Source of the DNA: Andalucia godoyi
Taxonomy: Eukaryota > Discoba > Jakobea > Jakobida > Andaluciidae
DNA: 64,000 nt
Assembly (NCBI GenBank): GCA_009859145.1
Contig: VRVR01000056.1
Coordinates: 62,001-126,000, forward strand
Reading direction: 5' to 3'
Part shown: positions 19,378 to 28,498 of the stretch, piece after piece
Layout: every line of letters starts with the position of its first letter
Position numbering within the stretch: the first letter of the stretch is position 1
Notes under the pieces: generated by a model
Database searches by the model: none
What the model saw: only the letters and a program-made list of their open reading frames with translations
Told to the model about the DNA's origin: nothing
Translations under genes and position numbers: made by a program

Positions 19378-21459
19378 TCAAGCAGATCTCCCTTTCATAA
19401 CCTTCCACCATGCTTTCAAAGCTTGAACCCACCGTCCAGCGCTCGGATCTCGCAAGCTGTCCCAGGAAATGTCAAGAAATCGACCTCCTGAGAATGTAAT
19501 TCGACAAGTCGCTCGCCGTTTCGCTGAATTGTCGACAGACAAACCGCTAATGGAATTCAAGAGAATTTCTCCATCTCGACGGGCATTTTGAACAAGAGGG
19601 GAGCCCGGAGAAACAGGAACATCCCCGCGCGTCCAGAAAAGCAGTTCCTCCTCCCACGATACACAGAATGTCCTCGTAACTCTTCGGCCAGAAGCCAACA
19701 GGATATCAAACCGATGACTCACCGTCAATACATCATGATCCACTTCGAACGACTCAGACTGCATGTCTGCAGGCTGATCTTGTTCAGCTAGAGGACGGGC
19801 AACATCCTGTTCCCGATATTCAGAGGGGGAGGAATGCGGTTCCATGACGGCACCAAGGTCCTCATCCGTAATGGGCCTGCCAGACTTTCCATGGCGTACA
19901 TTGCTTCGAGGAACCAATCCCGCTCGTCCTCTACCGTCTTCAACAAGGAGAAACTGTTGTTTGGACCCCTTAACAAGAACGTTTGCCCCCGCCCGAATGG
20001 ACAGTTCTTCCCGGGAGCGGCCAATGTGCGAGGTTACCACGACAGCTTTAATGGACACGAACTTCGTCACAACGGGCGGGGGCCGTGGAGCAGCCGCAGC
20101 ACGGATTGGCTGCGAGCGAACCGGGCTATTCTCCTCCGCAATAACGCTCTCTTCTTCAACATCTTGATCTCGGACAATCGGAGACGCTGCCAAAGGGTTT
20201 TCTGCAATGCGATCTGTCCTGACAGATGCATTGTTTTCCCGACGTCCGGCGACGTCAGAGAAATCGCTATCTTGACGAGCAACACAAGCAGAAGGAAACA
20301 GGCCGACATCACCGCCGTCCTTCATGCCAAACCACATTGACGAACCCGGTTTTCGCATGACAGAAATAACTTCACCAACCTCGAGGTTCAACTCGAATTC
20401 GGATGCTGGGACATGTGATTTCAGAGCCACCATTTCTTCAAAGCGATTATCCACGAGTCCCGCTGAGAGGTTTCTTGAGAACCGAGCATCTTGGTCTTCG
20501 TTTGCAGATTTCCCAGGAGACAGATGGCGACTGGGGCTTGCCTGACGATAGTCTGGTTTGACATCAGCGCCAAAAGAAACGGAAGAACTGGAATGGGACG
20601 AAGTCGAATGAACAGGCAACTGCGGGCTGAGTGTCGTTTTTGGAAAATATTTCTCTTTCAGTTGCTCGCGAACTGAATCGACTGCAATAGACGGGGCAGC
20701 CGTGCCGAGGCTCATGCTTTCCAGCATCTGGCTTCGATCCGGACCCGCAGCATTTGAGCCAGTTTGGATGATGTGCGTATCGGCAGAGAAAGCTGGCCTT
20801 GAAGATGAAATAGCGAATTGCGAACTGTTGGAATACGGAGACGGGACGTACGAGGTGGAGGGCAATGGATGATACAGTGGAGTGGATATCGCATGTGCTC
20901 GAGTGCCAATTCCAGCATAGAGAGATGGCTGACTTGGTCCGTAAGAAGTAGAAGAATAAGAAGAAGAAGGCACAAAGGAATGCACGGGCAAGGAAGAGCT
21001 CACAAAGGAGGAAGTTAAAGGAGCAGGAGGAACAACTGAAGAGAACGAGTTTGAAACTGTAAGAGGAGCGTCAGTGAATCGATACTGATGCATAGATTGG
21101 TCAGAAGGCACCACTGGCGCAGCAGGGTGATATCCAAACGACGAAGAATAGCTAGACAGACTGGAGTTGCTCGAAAGGGATGGATTATACAAAGAAGAAG
21201 AAGACGACGACGACGACGAAGAAGAATAAACAGAACTGGATCCATTTGAAGAGGATGGTCGAACAGAAGGAGAAATGGAGTACTGTCCAGAAAAAGAAGT
21301 AGAGCCACCAGAAGGAGATGCATACGAAGCAGTCGAAGCAGCAATAGCAGTCGCTCGTTCCCTGTTCCTCTTCTGCTCTTCCAGGAGCAGCAGCGCACGG
21401 CTGCGAATGGAGGAAGCCCCGTTCATAATTCTTTCCGGGGAACTGCTCGAATACTCCAT
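19378..21459 (-). CDS. Ser-rich adaptor with two SH3 domains and a C-terminal PH-like domain
   Basis: A 693-residue protein. Residues 1-330 are Ser/Pro/Tyr-rich and disordered-looking, with a polyserine run encoded by TCG/TCT repeats near 21190-21230. SH3-like domain 1 (about 343-395) has ALKSHVPASEFELNLEVGEVI, WFGMKDGGDVGLFPSACV. SH3-like domain 2 (about 468-520) has KAVVVTSH...EELSIRAGANV, AGLVPRSNV. The C-terminal segment (about 575-690) looks PH-like, ending in a helix with a conserved Trp (GRWVQALKAWW). It probably links proline-rich partners to membranes or the cytoskeleton; partners are unknown. Its stop lies 35 nt from the stop of the convergent kinase gene. Confidence 0.75.
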   Translation of the reverse strand: MEYSSSSPERIMNGASSIRSRALLLLEEQKRNRERATAIAASTASYASPSGGSTSFSGQYSISPSVRPSSSNGSSSVYSSSSSSSSSSSLYNPSLSSNSSLSSYSSSFGYHPAAPVVPSDQSMHQYRFTDAPLTVSNSFSSVVPPAPLTSSFVSSSLPVHSFVPSSSYSSTSYGPSQPSLYAGIGTRAHAISTPLYHPLPSTSYVPSPYSNSSQFAISSSRPAFSADTHIIQTGSNAAGPDRSQMLESMSLGTAAPSIAVDSVREQLKEKYFPKTTLSPQLPVHSTSSHSSSSVSFGADVKPDYRQASPSRHLSPGKSANEDQDARFSRNLSAGLVDNRFEEMVALKSHVPASEFELNLEVGEVISVMRKPGSSMWFGMKDGGDVGLFPSACVARQDSDFSDVAGRRENNASVRTDRIAENPLAASPIVRDQDVEEESVIAEENSPVRSQPIRAAAAPRPPPVVTKFVSIKAVVVTSHIGRSREELSIRAGANVLVKGSKQQFLLVEDGRGRAGLVPRSNVRHGKSGRPITDEDLGAVMEPHSSPSEYREQDVARPLAEQDQPADMQSESFEVDHDVLTVSHRFDILLASGRRVTRTFCVSWEEELLFWTRGDVPVSPGSPLVQNARRDGEILLNSISGLSVDNSAKRRATCRITFSGGRFLDISWDSLRDPSAGRWVQALKAWWKVMKGRSA

Positions 21460-21886
21460 TTTGGTGTGCTACTGGCGAATCGTCCAATCGTGAGATGCAC
21501 AAGCTGGGCGAATGTAAACAATGCAGAATTGACACTGCGAATGCGCGATCTTCTCTTCTTGGATCACGGGGTCTACTGATGGAGACTCTCTGACTGCTGA
21601 GATGCAAAAACGGGGAGCTGTCTGTTGAACTGCATGCAAGCGCAACTCTCACCCGAAAAATGCAACTGCTACATTACAGCAGGTGGTGGACAAAAGTCAA
21701 AAAACTCGCTAGTCAAAAGAATCCCAGTAGTTTTTGTTTTCTTGTTTTTTGGTTTGGAAAGAACGGACTGCAGTGTTTCCATGCGGAAACCGTGTTCCGG
21801 GCTCTGGACTCCGGAGTGCCTTGGGACTTGGGAGGGGGTCATTCATCAAGGAGCAGAGTAAGAAATAGTACAGACAAACAGCAGTT
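21460..21886. other. Intergenic region between two minus-strand genes
   Basis: Holds the promoter/leader of the SH3 gene and the 3' end of V-ATPase E. Short frames are present, but none is convincing. Confidence 0.35.
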
Positions 21887-22531
21887 TTAATTAAGGGCGA
21901 TTCCAAACAATACTTTTCGGACAAGCGGCAAGTTTTGCTCAAAAGCGAGTTCCATACGTTGGTCCATTGTGTTGTTCACAGAAATGCGATCATTATATCC
22001 AGTGGCAATCACACCTCCTGCTTTGCAGTCGTCCTTGGAAATGCGAGCGCTATCCAATGTGATCGTGAGGGTCTGATTCTGCAACTTCTGACGGGCCTCC
22101 TGTTGAGCAGTTGCTAACACTGCCTGCACTTCAGCGACGTCCACATCTCTACAACGGATTTTCACCTCTGATTCGCGCATCTTGAGGACAGCTTGAACGA
22201 TCACATTCTTCAGAATGTCTCGGGACGGCTTCATCGGAAGCGACGAACGGCATTCCTCGCGGACTTGATTCACGACGTCATCACGCGCCTTGAGGACCTT
22301 CAAACGGCAGTTCTTGATATCGTTTGACCGGGCAATCTTCCGTTCCACTTCGATCTGTTTCTCCTTTTTCTCGTAGTCTCTGCGGATCTTCTCCTTTTCC
22401 TGTTCAATGAGCGTTTGCTTTTCGCGTGTGAACTCCTCTTCCGCCTGCATCGCAATTTCGCGAGCCTTGTCCTCGGCTTCCTGCTTGATGAAGGTGATCA
22501 TCTGCTCAATTTGTTTGTCCACTTGCGACAT
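21887..22531 (-). CDS. ATP6V1E: V-type proton ATPase subunit E
   Basis: A 214-residue peripheral-stalk subunit of the V1 sector, which with subunit G forms the stator holding the catalytic head against rotation in acidic-organelle membranes. The N-terminal half is a long charged helix (QIEQMITFIKQEAEDKAREI, then EEEFTREKQTLIEQEKEKIR), as in Vma4. The C-terminal globular domain includes KDDCKAGGVIATGYNDRISVNNTMDQRM and LPLVRKVLFG, all standard for subunit E. The length is slightly short of the usual 226-233. It is divergent from the kinesin gene across about 620 bp. Confidence 0.95.
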   Translation of the reverse strand: MSQVDKQIEQMITFIKQEAEDKAREIAMQAEEEFTREKQTLIEQEKEKIRRDYEKKEKQIEVERKIARSNDIKNCRLKVLKARDDVVNQVREECRSSLPMKPSRDILKNVIVQAVLKMRESEVKIRCRDVDVAEVQAVLATAQQEARQKLQNQTLTITLDSARISKDDCKAGGVIATGYNDRISVNNTMDQRMELAFEQNLPLVRKVLFGIALN

Positions 22532-23154
22532 TTTCTACTGCAATGAATCTAAATCAAACGCGATGCTTTCGAATACACAAATAATTTCAGAATCAGACAA
22601 GGAAAAGATAAGAGAAAAGGGAGACAAAAAAAAAAAGAGAACACCAAAAAAAAAAATAAATTAAATCGATGCAGAAAACAGGTTTTTTTTTCCACAGGAA
22701 ATGAGACCGATGGAGAAGAAATCACATTCACGTACAAGCCCGATAGTTGTACAGATGATGCACTGACTGTCTTGTCATGTCAGCTTGCGCTTTGTATTAT
22801 TATTATTATTATTATTTACAGCAGATCTGCCCGTGCACTGAGATTGGACATTCGAGCCTTTGAGGCTAGACCGCTTTTGAGCGTTTTGCGCCAAAATGTC
22901 TTTTGGCCAAGACCAAAAAGACGCTTGTTGAACTGTGCACTCTAAAGCATCGTCCTTTTTCATTGATCTTGTTTGTTTGTTTTGGTTGGAGTGTGTTTGG
23001 TTGTGTTTGTGCGTTAGTGTGGGTGGGTGCGCTTGTCTGGCGGTTTGATTCTTCTTAATTTGCTTGTGGGGATTGACGGCATTATTATTTATTTTTTTTG
23101 GGTAGTTTTCTCCCTTTCGCCGCAGGGGCTCCTGAATTTCGGTATTTTGTTTCG
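22532..23154. promoter_or_regulatory. Shared divergent upstream region (V-ATPase E / kinesin)
   Basis: Divergent promoter region with an A-rich leader near 22620-22660, an (ATT)n run at about 22796-22815, and a GT-rich kinesin leader from 22970. No RNA gene identified. Confidence 0.35.
22796..22815. repeat. (ATT)n trinucleotide microsatellite
   Basis: About six to seven tandem TAT/ATT units in the divergent spacer. Confidence 0.85.
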
Positions 23155-26100
23155 ATGGCAGATTGTGTTAGGGTTGCGGTGCGCGTGCGCCCACTTTCTG
23201 CGAAAGAGGAGCTTTCGGGCTGTCGTTCTTGTGTGCGATTCCTTGCACCTCCCAACGACAACCAGCTCGTCGTTGGAAGAGACCGAGCGTTTACGTTTGA
23301 CCAAGTATTCTCCCACACGGCGGCACAATCCAAAGTGTTTGACGTTTGCGTTTCATCCTTGTTGGACGCAACGTTGGACGGGTACAATGCCACTATTTTC
23401 GCATATGGACAAACCGGCTCTGGAAAGACTTTTACAATGGGCACGGATGGATCATCTTTCATCTCTTCAGACACTGTCTCGGCCTTGACTCCGGATTCCA
23501 TTGAATCGGGTTCGGTCAGCGTGCAGTTTGACAAGCAGAAGATGGGCATTGCACCGCGAGTCATTGAAGACCTCTTTTCAAGAATTGGCAAGCTTTCGAA
23601 GTCTCGGGATCTTCCCGGGGGGACTGTTGAAGCCAGAAAATTCTCGGTGCGGGTGTCATATCTGGAAATTTATAATGAGGAGATCCGAGATCTGCTTCAT
23701 CCGTCCACTCCCTCCAAGAATATTGCAATTCGAGAGGATTCGCATGGTGGCATTATCGTGGCAGGTGTTCAAGAAGAAACGGTCGAAACCGCCGATGAAC
23801 TCATCCAGTGTTTGATCCGAGGGTCGCTGTGCCGAACAACCGGATCAACGCTGATGAACGAAGCATCCTCTCGGTCCCATTCAATTTTCACCATCATTAC
23901 TGATCAAAAGGTTATTCGAAAGAATGTCCAGTCTCCCAACCGTGTGCCTTTACCGACCTCACCGGCTGCTTTCCAGGAGGATGAGTTCTTCTCTTCGAAG
24001 TTTCATCTGGTTGATTTGGCTGGTTCCGAAAGGAATAAGCGAACCGGAGCGCAAGGGGCACGTTTTAAGGAGTCTGTGACCATCAACTCTGGACTTCTTG
24101 CCCTTGGCAATGTGATCTCCGCTCTGGGAGATGAGAAGCGGCGAATTCAACCTAACTTTTATGTGCCGTATCGTGATTCCAAACTGACTCGGCTTTTGCA
24201 AGACTCTCTTGGTGGCAATTCCAAAACCTGGATGCTCGCTTGCGTTTCTCCGGCGGACTCTTCATTTGACGAGACACTGAATACGCTGAAGTACGCCAAC
24301 AGAGCGAGGAATATTCAGAATCAGCCGATCAGGAATGTAGACCCGCAGGCCGCGGAACTCAAAGCCCTTCGTGACGAAATTCTTTCCCTCCAGCAACAAA
24401 TTCATACCGGTTCCAAACCGAACATTTCCACACTCGCGGACATGTCATTCTCCTCTGTGGAAGATCTAATATCCTCTCATAATGTTCTGTGCAAGAAGTG
24501 CGATCGACTGTCGGAAATCGTCAACGCTTTCCCGCACAAGTCCGAACACTACAAAAGAGCGGATGCGAAGCATGGACCTCTTTTCCATCTTGTTTCGTTC
24601 GTGTCATCTGTACTAGACGCCAAGACTCAGGCAGAAGTTTCCAGCATACGCATTCCTGATTTCATATCAGCCGTGCAGTTTTCCACGGATTCTCTTCGTG
24701 GGAGTGCAGAAAGTACGAAGGACAACGAGGAATTGATGTACAATATGCAACAAGAATTGATCAACCTGAAGTTGAAGAATGACAAGAACCATGCGACAAT
24801 TCGGCAGCTGGAAGACGATTTGTTCGAATCTCAAAACAAATGCGTGTCGTTACATGCTGATTTGACTGAAGCGAGATCGGATTTGTTGCGAGACGAAGAG
24901 ATTTTTTCAGAAAAGATGGAAGAAATGAAGGTTCTATGGAAGCAGATCGAGGACTTGCAATTGCAACTGCGAAGAGGCAACGACTCTGAGGTGTTTTCAG
25001 AAGTCGCAAAGCCGGCACCTTATGGTTCCGCAAGCAGCAGACCGGATTCTGCGATCGGACAGGCTACATTTTCTCCGAAGATGGCGAAAATTATGGAAAC
25101 AAATCGAGCAGCGGAGTCTCTTGAAGATGCAGATGCCGTCTTGGTTCGTTCGCCTGAACAAAAGAGTTTTGTGGACGATAGCATTATGTCTGCTGCGCAG
25201 CCGTCTGAAGACGAGCTTCATAAAGAGTTAGGCCGTTTAAGAGACGAGAACGCCGACGCCAAGCGCAAACTGACTGCGCTGCGACGCGAGTCGGATCAGG
25301 TGAGAAAGCAGCTGAGAAATGTCGAAACAGAGAGCAGTCGCCAGTTGTCAATTTTGCATAGAAAACTGGAAACGAAGGAGCGGGAATTGTCTGCTCTGCA
25401 GTTTCGGTTGGAGCGCCGTGTGCAGCCTTCTTCAATTCAAAAGAAATCTGGGCCCGCGAACCACGGTCGGAAAGAAGAAGCGGATATTTTGGCTGACATA
25501 TCTGCTATACGAGAAGCAGAAGATGATACGTTTGATGAAGAAATGATGGCCATGCTTCGGAAGGAAACACCCCGCCGTCCAAAAACCGCGGGTGCTTCTA
25601 CGTCTGCTTCTGATGCCAACACACCGAAACCACAGCGGCGGCTTGTGTTCTCGCCGTCTGCGAAAGACGAAAAAGCAAGAGGCTGGCGACCTTCCACAGC
25701 CCCTTCTTCAGGCGCATCTATTTCGTCATCCTCGGTTGCGCAGGTCGAGCCTGATTTGAATGCGATGATTTTGCAGAAGGAGGCTCTTGAAAAGCTCGAA
25801 GTCGAATTGAAGGAGAGAGAGAAGATTGTTCAAGAGCGAGAAAGTGCAATGAAACGAAAATCAACTCTCGAAGAGGTTCGAACCCCTCGAAATGATAAGC
25901 CGTTGTTAAAGCTCGATGCTGCTGGCGAGATGACAACCCAACAATCGATCGTTGCTTTGGATGACCAGATATCCGACTTGGAGCGAGAAATGACGTACGC
26001 TGGACGCTCACCGTCAAAATCATCGACTTTGCAAGATCTTGCAATCCAGACTGCAGCGGCGGCAGCGTCTGAACTTGAGAACCTGAAAGATCGTCGAGAA

Positions 26101-27075
26101 GCACTTTCCGTGAATCTGCGCCGAGAGAATCGTGTCGATACGGAATATTCAGAAGTCTGTGACCGTATCGACATTCTAGAGGCTCAGTTAAAATTCAAAG
26201 ACGATTCCATCGCACAGTTACGCAGTTCGATCAGCGTTGCTGCAAAAACTGTGTCGGCTTCGGTGGCACTGCCATCTTTGTGGTCCTTTATTGGCGAAGA
26301 ACCTGCGAAGAACGTGGAAACCTCGGATCACTCGGAAAATGTTCTCAAGCGGTATTTCGATGCGATGGTCAACCTCAAGGTAGATTTGCGCAAACAAGAG
26401 CGAGTTCGAATGCAGCTTGAGCTTGAGATCTCTGAGAAGAACTCCGCTCTGGACAACTTGCAGCGATCGATCCTGGTTCTCGAGAAGGAGTTTGATCGTA
26501 GACTGGACAAACAGGCAAACGACTTTCGTGTTCAGCAGGGCCTGTGGCAAATTGAAAGAGAGCGTTTTGAGCAAGAGCGTCGTGAACTGGAGAAGCAGGT
26601 TGCTGGTGTGCAGAAGCGCTCACGCTCTGCGACACCATCGCCGTTCACAACCCCGTCTTCAAAGGACATGTCGGCTGACTCTCCACCAGAGGCCCTGCAT
26701 TCTGCTTTGCGACAAAAAGAAGAACAGTTGCAAATTCTTGACAAGGATAATTACTACTATCGACAGACGAATCGCGAACTGAAGCGTAAGCTGCGTGAAG
26801 TGCTGGGAGCGCTCGACAAGGAGAAGAAACAGTGGTTGAAGGACCGACAGTCGCTTCTTGCGGAAATTGAGAATCTGAAGGAATTTTTGTGTCAGGATTC
26901 CGCGCCGAACAGTGCCCGTCAGGTTGTCCGTCGATCCGTTTCGGATCTAAGACCGCTTTCTGCGGCCGAGATTGCTGAGCGGAAAGCACAGGCCTCCCAA
27001 TCGCCAGGCATCGCCCAACCGGCGACAGCCACCCCGATTCGGAGCCCCTCCACGGGAAAGCGAGTGCGAACCTAA
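23155..27075 (+). CDS. Kinesin motor protein, kinesin-4 (KIF4/KIF21/KIF27)-like
   Basis: A 1,306-residue plus-end-type kinesin with an N-terminal motor (1-365). The P-loop GQTGSGKT is at 85-92, switch I has NEASSRSHSIF, and switch II has DLAGSERNKRTGAQG. The neck reads RARNIQNQPIRNVDPQAAEL, the hallmark continuation of kinesin-4 family members. The tail (about 390-1250) is mostly coiled coil interrupted by Ser/Pro-rich disordered segments. No Cys-rich chromatin-binding motif (KIF4) or WD40 repeats (KIF21) are visible, so the subtype is unresolved. Roles could be spindle midzone or cytoplasmic microtubule regulation. ATG 23155 (MADCVRVAVRVRPL) places the motor directly at the N-terminus; the frame upstream lacks an ATG. 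Confidence 0.92.
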   Translation: MADCVRVAVRVRPLSAKEELSGCRSCVRFLAPPNDNQLVVGRDRAFTFDQVFSHTAAQSKVFDVCVSSLLDATLDGYNATIFAYGQTGSGKTFTMGTDGSSFISSDTVSALTPDSIESGSVSVQFDKQKMGIAPRVIEDLFSRIGKLSKSRDLPGGTVEARKFSVRVSYLEIYNEEIRDLLHPSTPSKNIAIREDSHGGIIVAGVQEETVETADELIQCLIRGSLCRTTGSTLMNEASSRSHSIFTIITDQKVIRKNVQSPNRVPLPTSPAAFQEDEFFSSKFHLVDLAGSERNKRTGAQGARFKESVTINSGLLALGNVISALGDEKRRIQPNFYVPYRDSKLTRLLQDSLGGNSKTWMLACVSPADSSFDETLNTLKYANRARNIQNQPIRNVDPQAAELKALRDEILSLQQQIHTGSKPNISTLADMSFSSVEDLISSHNVLCKKCDRLSEIVNAFPHKSEHYKRADAKHGPLFHLVSFVSSVLDAKTQAEVSSIRIPDFISAVQFSTDSLRGSAESTKDNEELMYNMQQELINLKLKNDKNHATIRQLEDDLFESQNKCVSLHADLTEARSDLLRDEEIFSEKMEEMKVLWKQIEDLQLQLRRGNDSEVFSEVAKPAPYGSASSRPDSAIGQATFSPKMAKIMETNRAAESLEDADAVLVRSPEQKSFVDDSIMSAAQPSEDELHKELGRLRDENADAKRKLTALRRESDQVRKQLRNVETESSRQLSILHRKLETKERELSALQFRLERRVQPSSIQKKSGPANHGRKEEADILADISAIREAEDDTFDEEMMAMLRKETPRRPKTAGASTSASDANTPKPQRRLVFSPSAKDEKARGWRPSTAPSSGASISSSSVAQVEPDLNAMILQKEALEKLEVELKEREKIVQERESAMKRKSTLEEVRTPRNDKPLLKLDAAGEMTTQQSIVALDDQISDLEREMTYAGRSPSKSSTLQDLAIQTAAAAASELENLKDRREALSVNLRRENRVDTEYSEVCDRIDILEAQLKFKDDSIAQLRSSISVAAKTVSASVALPSLWSFIGEEPAKNVETSDHSENVLKRYFDAMVNLKVDLRKQERVRMQLELEISEKNSALDNLQRSILVLEKEFDRRLDKQANDFRVQQGLWQIERERFEQERRELEKQVAGVQKRSRSATPSPFTTPSSKDMSADSPPEALHSALRQKEEQLQILDKDNYYYRQTNRELKRKLREVLGALDKEKKQWLKDRQSLLAEIENLKEFLCQDSAPNSARQVVRRSVSDLRPLSAAEIAERKAQASQSPGIAQPATATPIRSPSTGKRVRT

Positions 27076-27200
27076 CATTGGTTGGATATATGCATTTTTG
27101 AATATTAATGTACATACGCAAACAACTACTACGTTATTTTCTTTGAACAGGAATGCAAAGCATTTTAGCATTCTGCCGCATCTAATAATGCGTGCGACAT

Positions 27201-28046
27201 CTACAATCTGACCAAGTTTCCAAAGAAGACCGTGACGCCTTTTGGCACATGGTCCACAATATGAAGCTCGCACTGGCACCGCAAAGCGTTGCCTGCATCC
27301 ACGGTTGAACGCTTCGGTTTCTGTTCGACCGCATCCTCCCGCACGCTGGACGACTGCTGCTGAATCATGGACATCCAAGACCGGACAACTTCGAGATCCA
27401 TGTTTCGCGGAAGCAAGACTGCAACATTCGCAGTGATCTTGAAGCACTCCCTGATCAGACGATTCAGATCCAGACTTTCAAGATCCTCCAACCTCACAGC
27501 AGAATGAGATTTATAGGACGGACCACCCCAGGGCGGAGCGACAAATATTGCATCTACAAATCCCTTCCATCTGGTTCCACACCGATGCAGAATCGACACT
27601 GCTTCTCCGCGGAAAACCTCAATTTTTGCATCGACTCCGTACACCTCGGCATTGTGTGAAACACATCGAGAACGCACTTCATCATACTCGATTGATCCAA
27701 CCCAATCAATATCTTTGTGCGATGCAAATGCAACTGAGTTTCCGCCGACGCCTGCGCAAATGTCGAGCACGACTCGATTTCCACATTCCGCAATGCGCTT
27801 CGCTGCAGAAACAGCGAGCACCCGCGGAGTGACCGAGTACCATCCTTGCTCATCACACCAAATTGGCGGCTGCACTGCTCCTTCACGATGAACAAGAGGA
27901 GGGAAATAGTTGGGCTGGCAAGACAGAAATGACAAGATGTGGGGGTACTTCTTTATGGACGCCCGAGAAGGCGGAAAGGGCCACAGAACTCTGCGCCCTT
28001 GCACTAACGTCTGTGCGTCCTTTTCAACTCCATTCTTGCCTTTCAT
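27201..28046 (-). CDS. TGS1: Trimethylguanosine synthase (snRNA/snoRNA cap hypermethylase)
   Basis: A 281-residue S-adenosylmethionine methyltransferase that converts m7G caps of snRNAs and snoRNAs to 2,2,7-trimethylguanosine. Class-I fold motifs: SAM-binding VVLDICAGVGGNSVAFA (at about 92-108), the conserved WYSVTPRVLAV before it, and NAEVYGVDAKIEVFRGEA. The TGS1 active-site motif VAPPWGGPSY supplies the Trp/Pro pocket for m7G stacking. It is essentially the catalytic core, close to yeast Tgs1 (about 315 aa), without the long N-terminus of vertebrate TGS1. It is convergent with kinesin (125 nt between stops) and divergent from eIF2-alpha. Confidence 0.93.
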   Translation of the reverse strand: MKGKNGVEKDAQTLVQGRRVLWPFPPSRASIKKYPHILSFLSCQPNYFPPLVHREGAVQPPIWCDEQGWYSVTPRVLAVSAAKRIAECGNRVVLDICAGVGGNSVAFASHKDIDWVGSIEYDEVRSRCVSHNAEVYGVDAKIEVFRGEAVSILHRCGTRWKGFVDAIFVAPPWGGPSYKSHSAVRLEDLESLDLNRLIRECFKITANVAVLLPRNMDLEVVRSWMSMIQQQSSSVREDAVEQKPKRSTVDAGNALRCQCELHIVDHVPKGVTVFFGNLVRL

Positions 28047-28498
28047 ATCTACCAGCCTTCTCCTTCGTGCTGCACCAGGGCGGTGGGCAATAGCTGCGGC
28101 GTTTCATGCAGAGTGTAAAAACCTTTGGATCCTCGAGCTTTTGCCTTTCTGGGCTCTACGAAAGCTAGCCTACTGTAGTGCACCCTCGGCTTTTTCGCTT
28201 CTTCTGAAAGCGGGGCGACTTGAATGCTGGTGAGCCCAAAGTCTGAGGTTTTGAAGAGGTTTTGCTTTGTGTTTGTGTTTCCGTCCTTGTCGGAATTTCC
28301 TTCGTTCTTTTTCAGGTTCTCATTTTCATATATTTCGCTATCCATTTGTTCTTGTTCTTGTTTTGTTCTTGTTTTTGTTCTTGTTTTTGTTCTTGTTTTT
28401 GTTCTTGTTTTTGTTCTTGTTCTTGTTCTTGTTCTTGTTCTGTTGGGATTTGAAAAAGAAGAGCCAGCGACAGCAGAAGCGCAATCTGAACGAAAGAA
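28047..28498. promoter_or_regulatory. Shared divergent upstream region (TGS1 / eIF2-alpha)
   Basis: A 450-bp divergent spacer ending in the eIF2-alpha leader, which carries a TTGTTC-type tandem repeat. Hydrophobic frames seen through the repeat are simple-sequence artefacts. Confidence 0.4.
28346..28440. repeat. 12-bp-period tandem repeat, TTGTTCTTGTTT type
   Basis: About eight imperfect copies of a T-rich 12-mer. It degenerates to a 6-bp TTGTTC unit at its 3' end and stops about 58 nt before the eIF2-alpha start codon, so it probably lies in the 5' leader. Confidence 0.9.

Noticed and set aside
22820-22900. tRNA-like B-box resemblance (ATTCGAGCC) in the V-ATPase/kinesin spacer
   Set aside because: There is no matching A box or cloverleaf pairing.
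28346-28440. Tandem repeat considered as a CRISPR-like array
   Set aside because: The units are 6-12 bp and contiguous without spacers, and the genome is eukaryotic.
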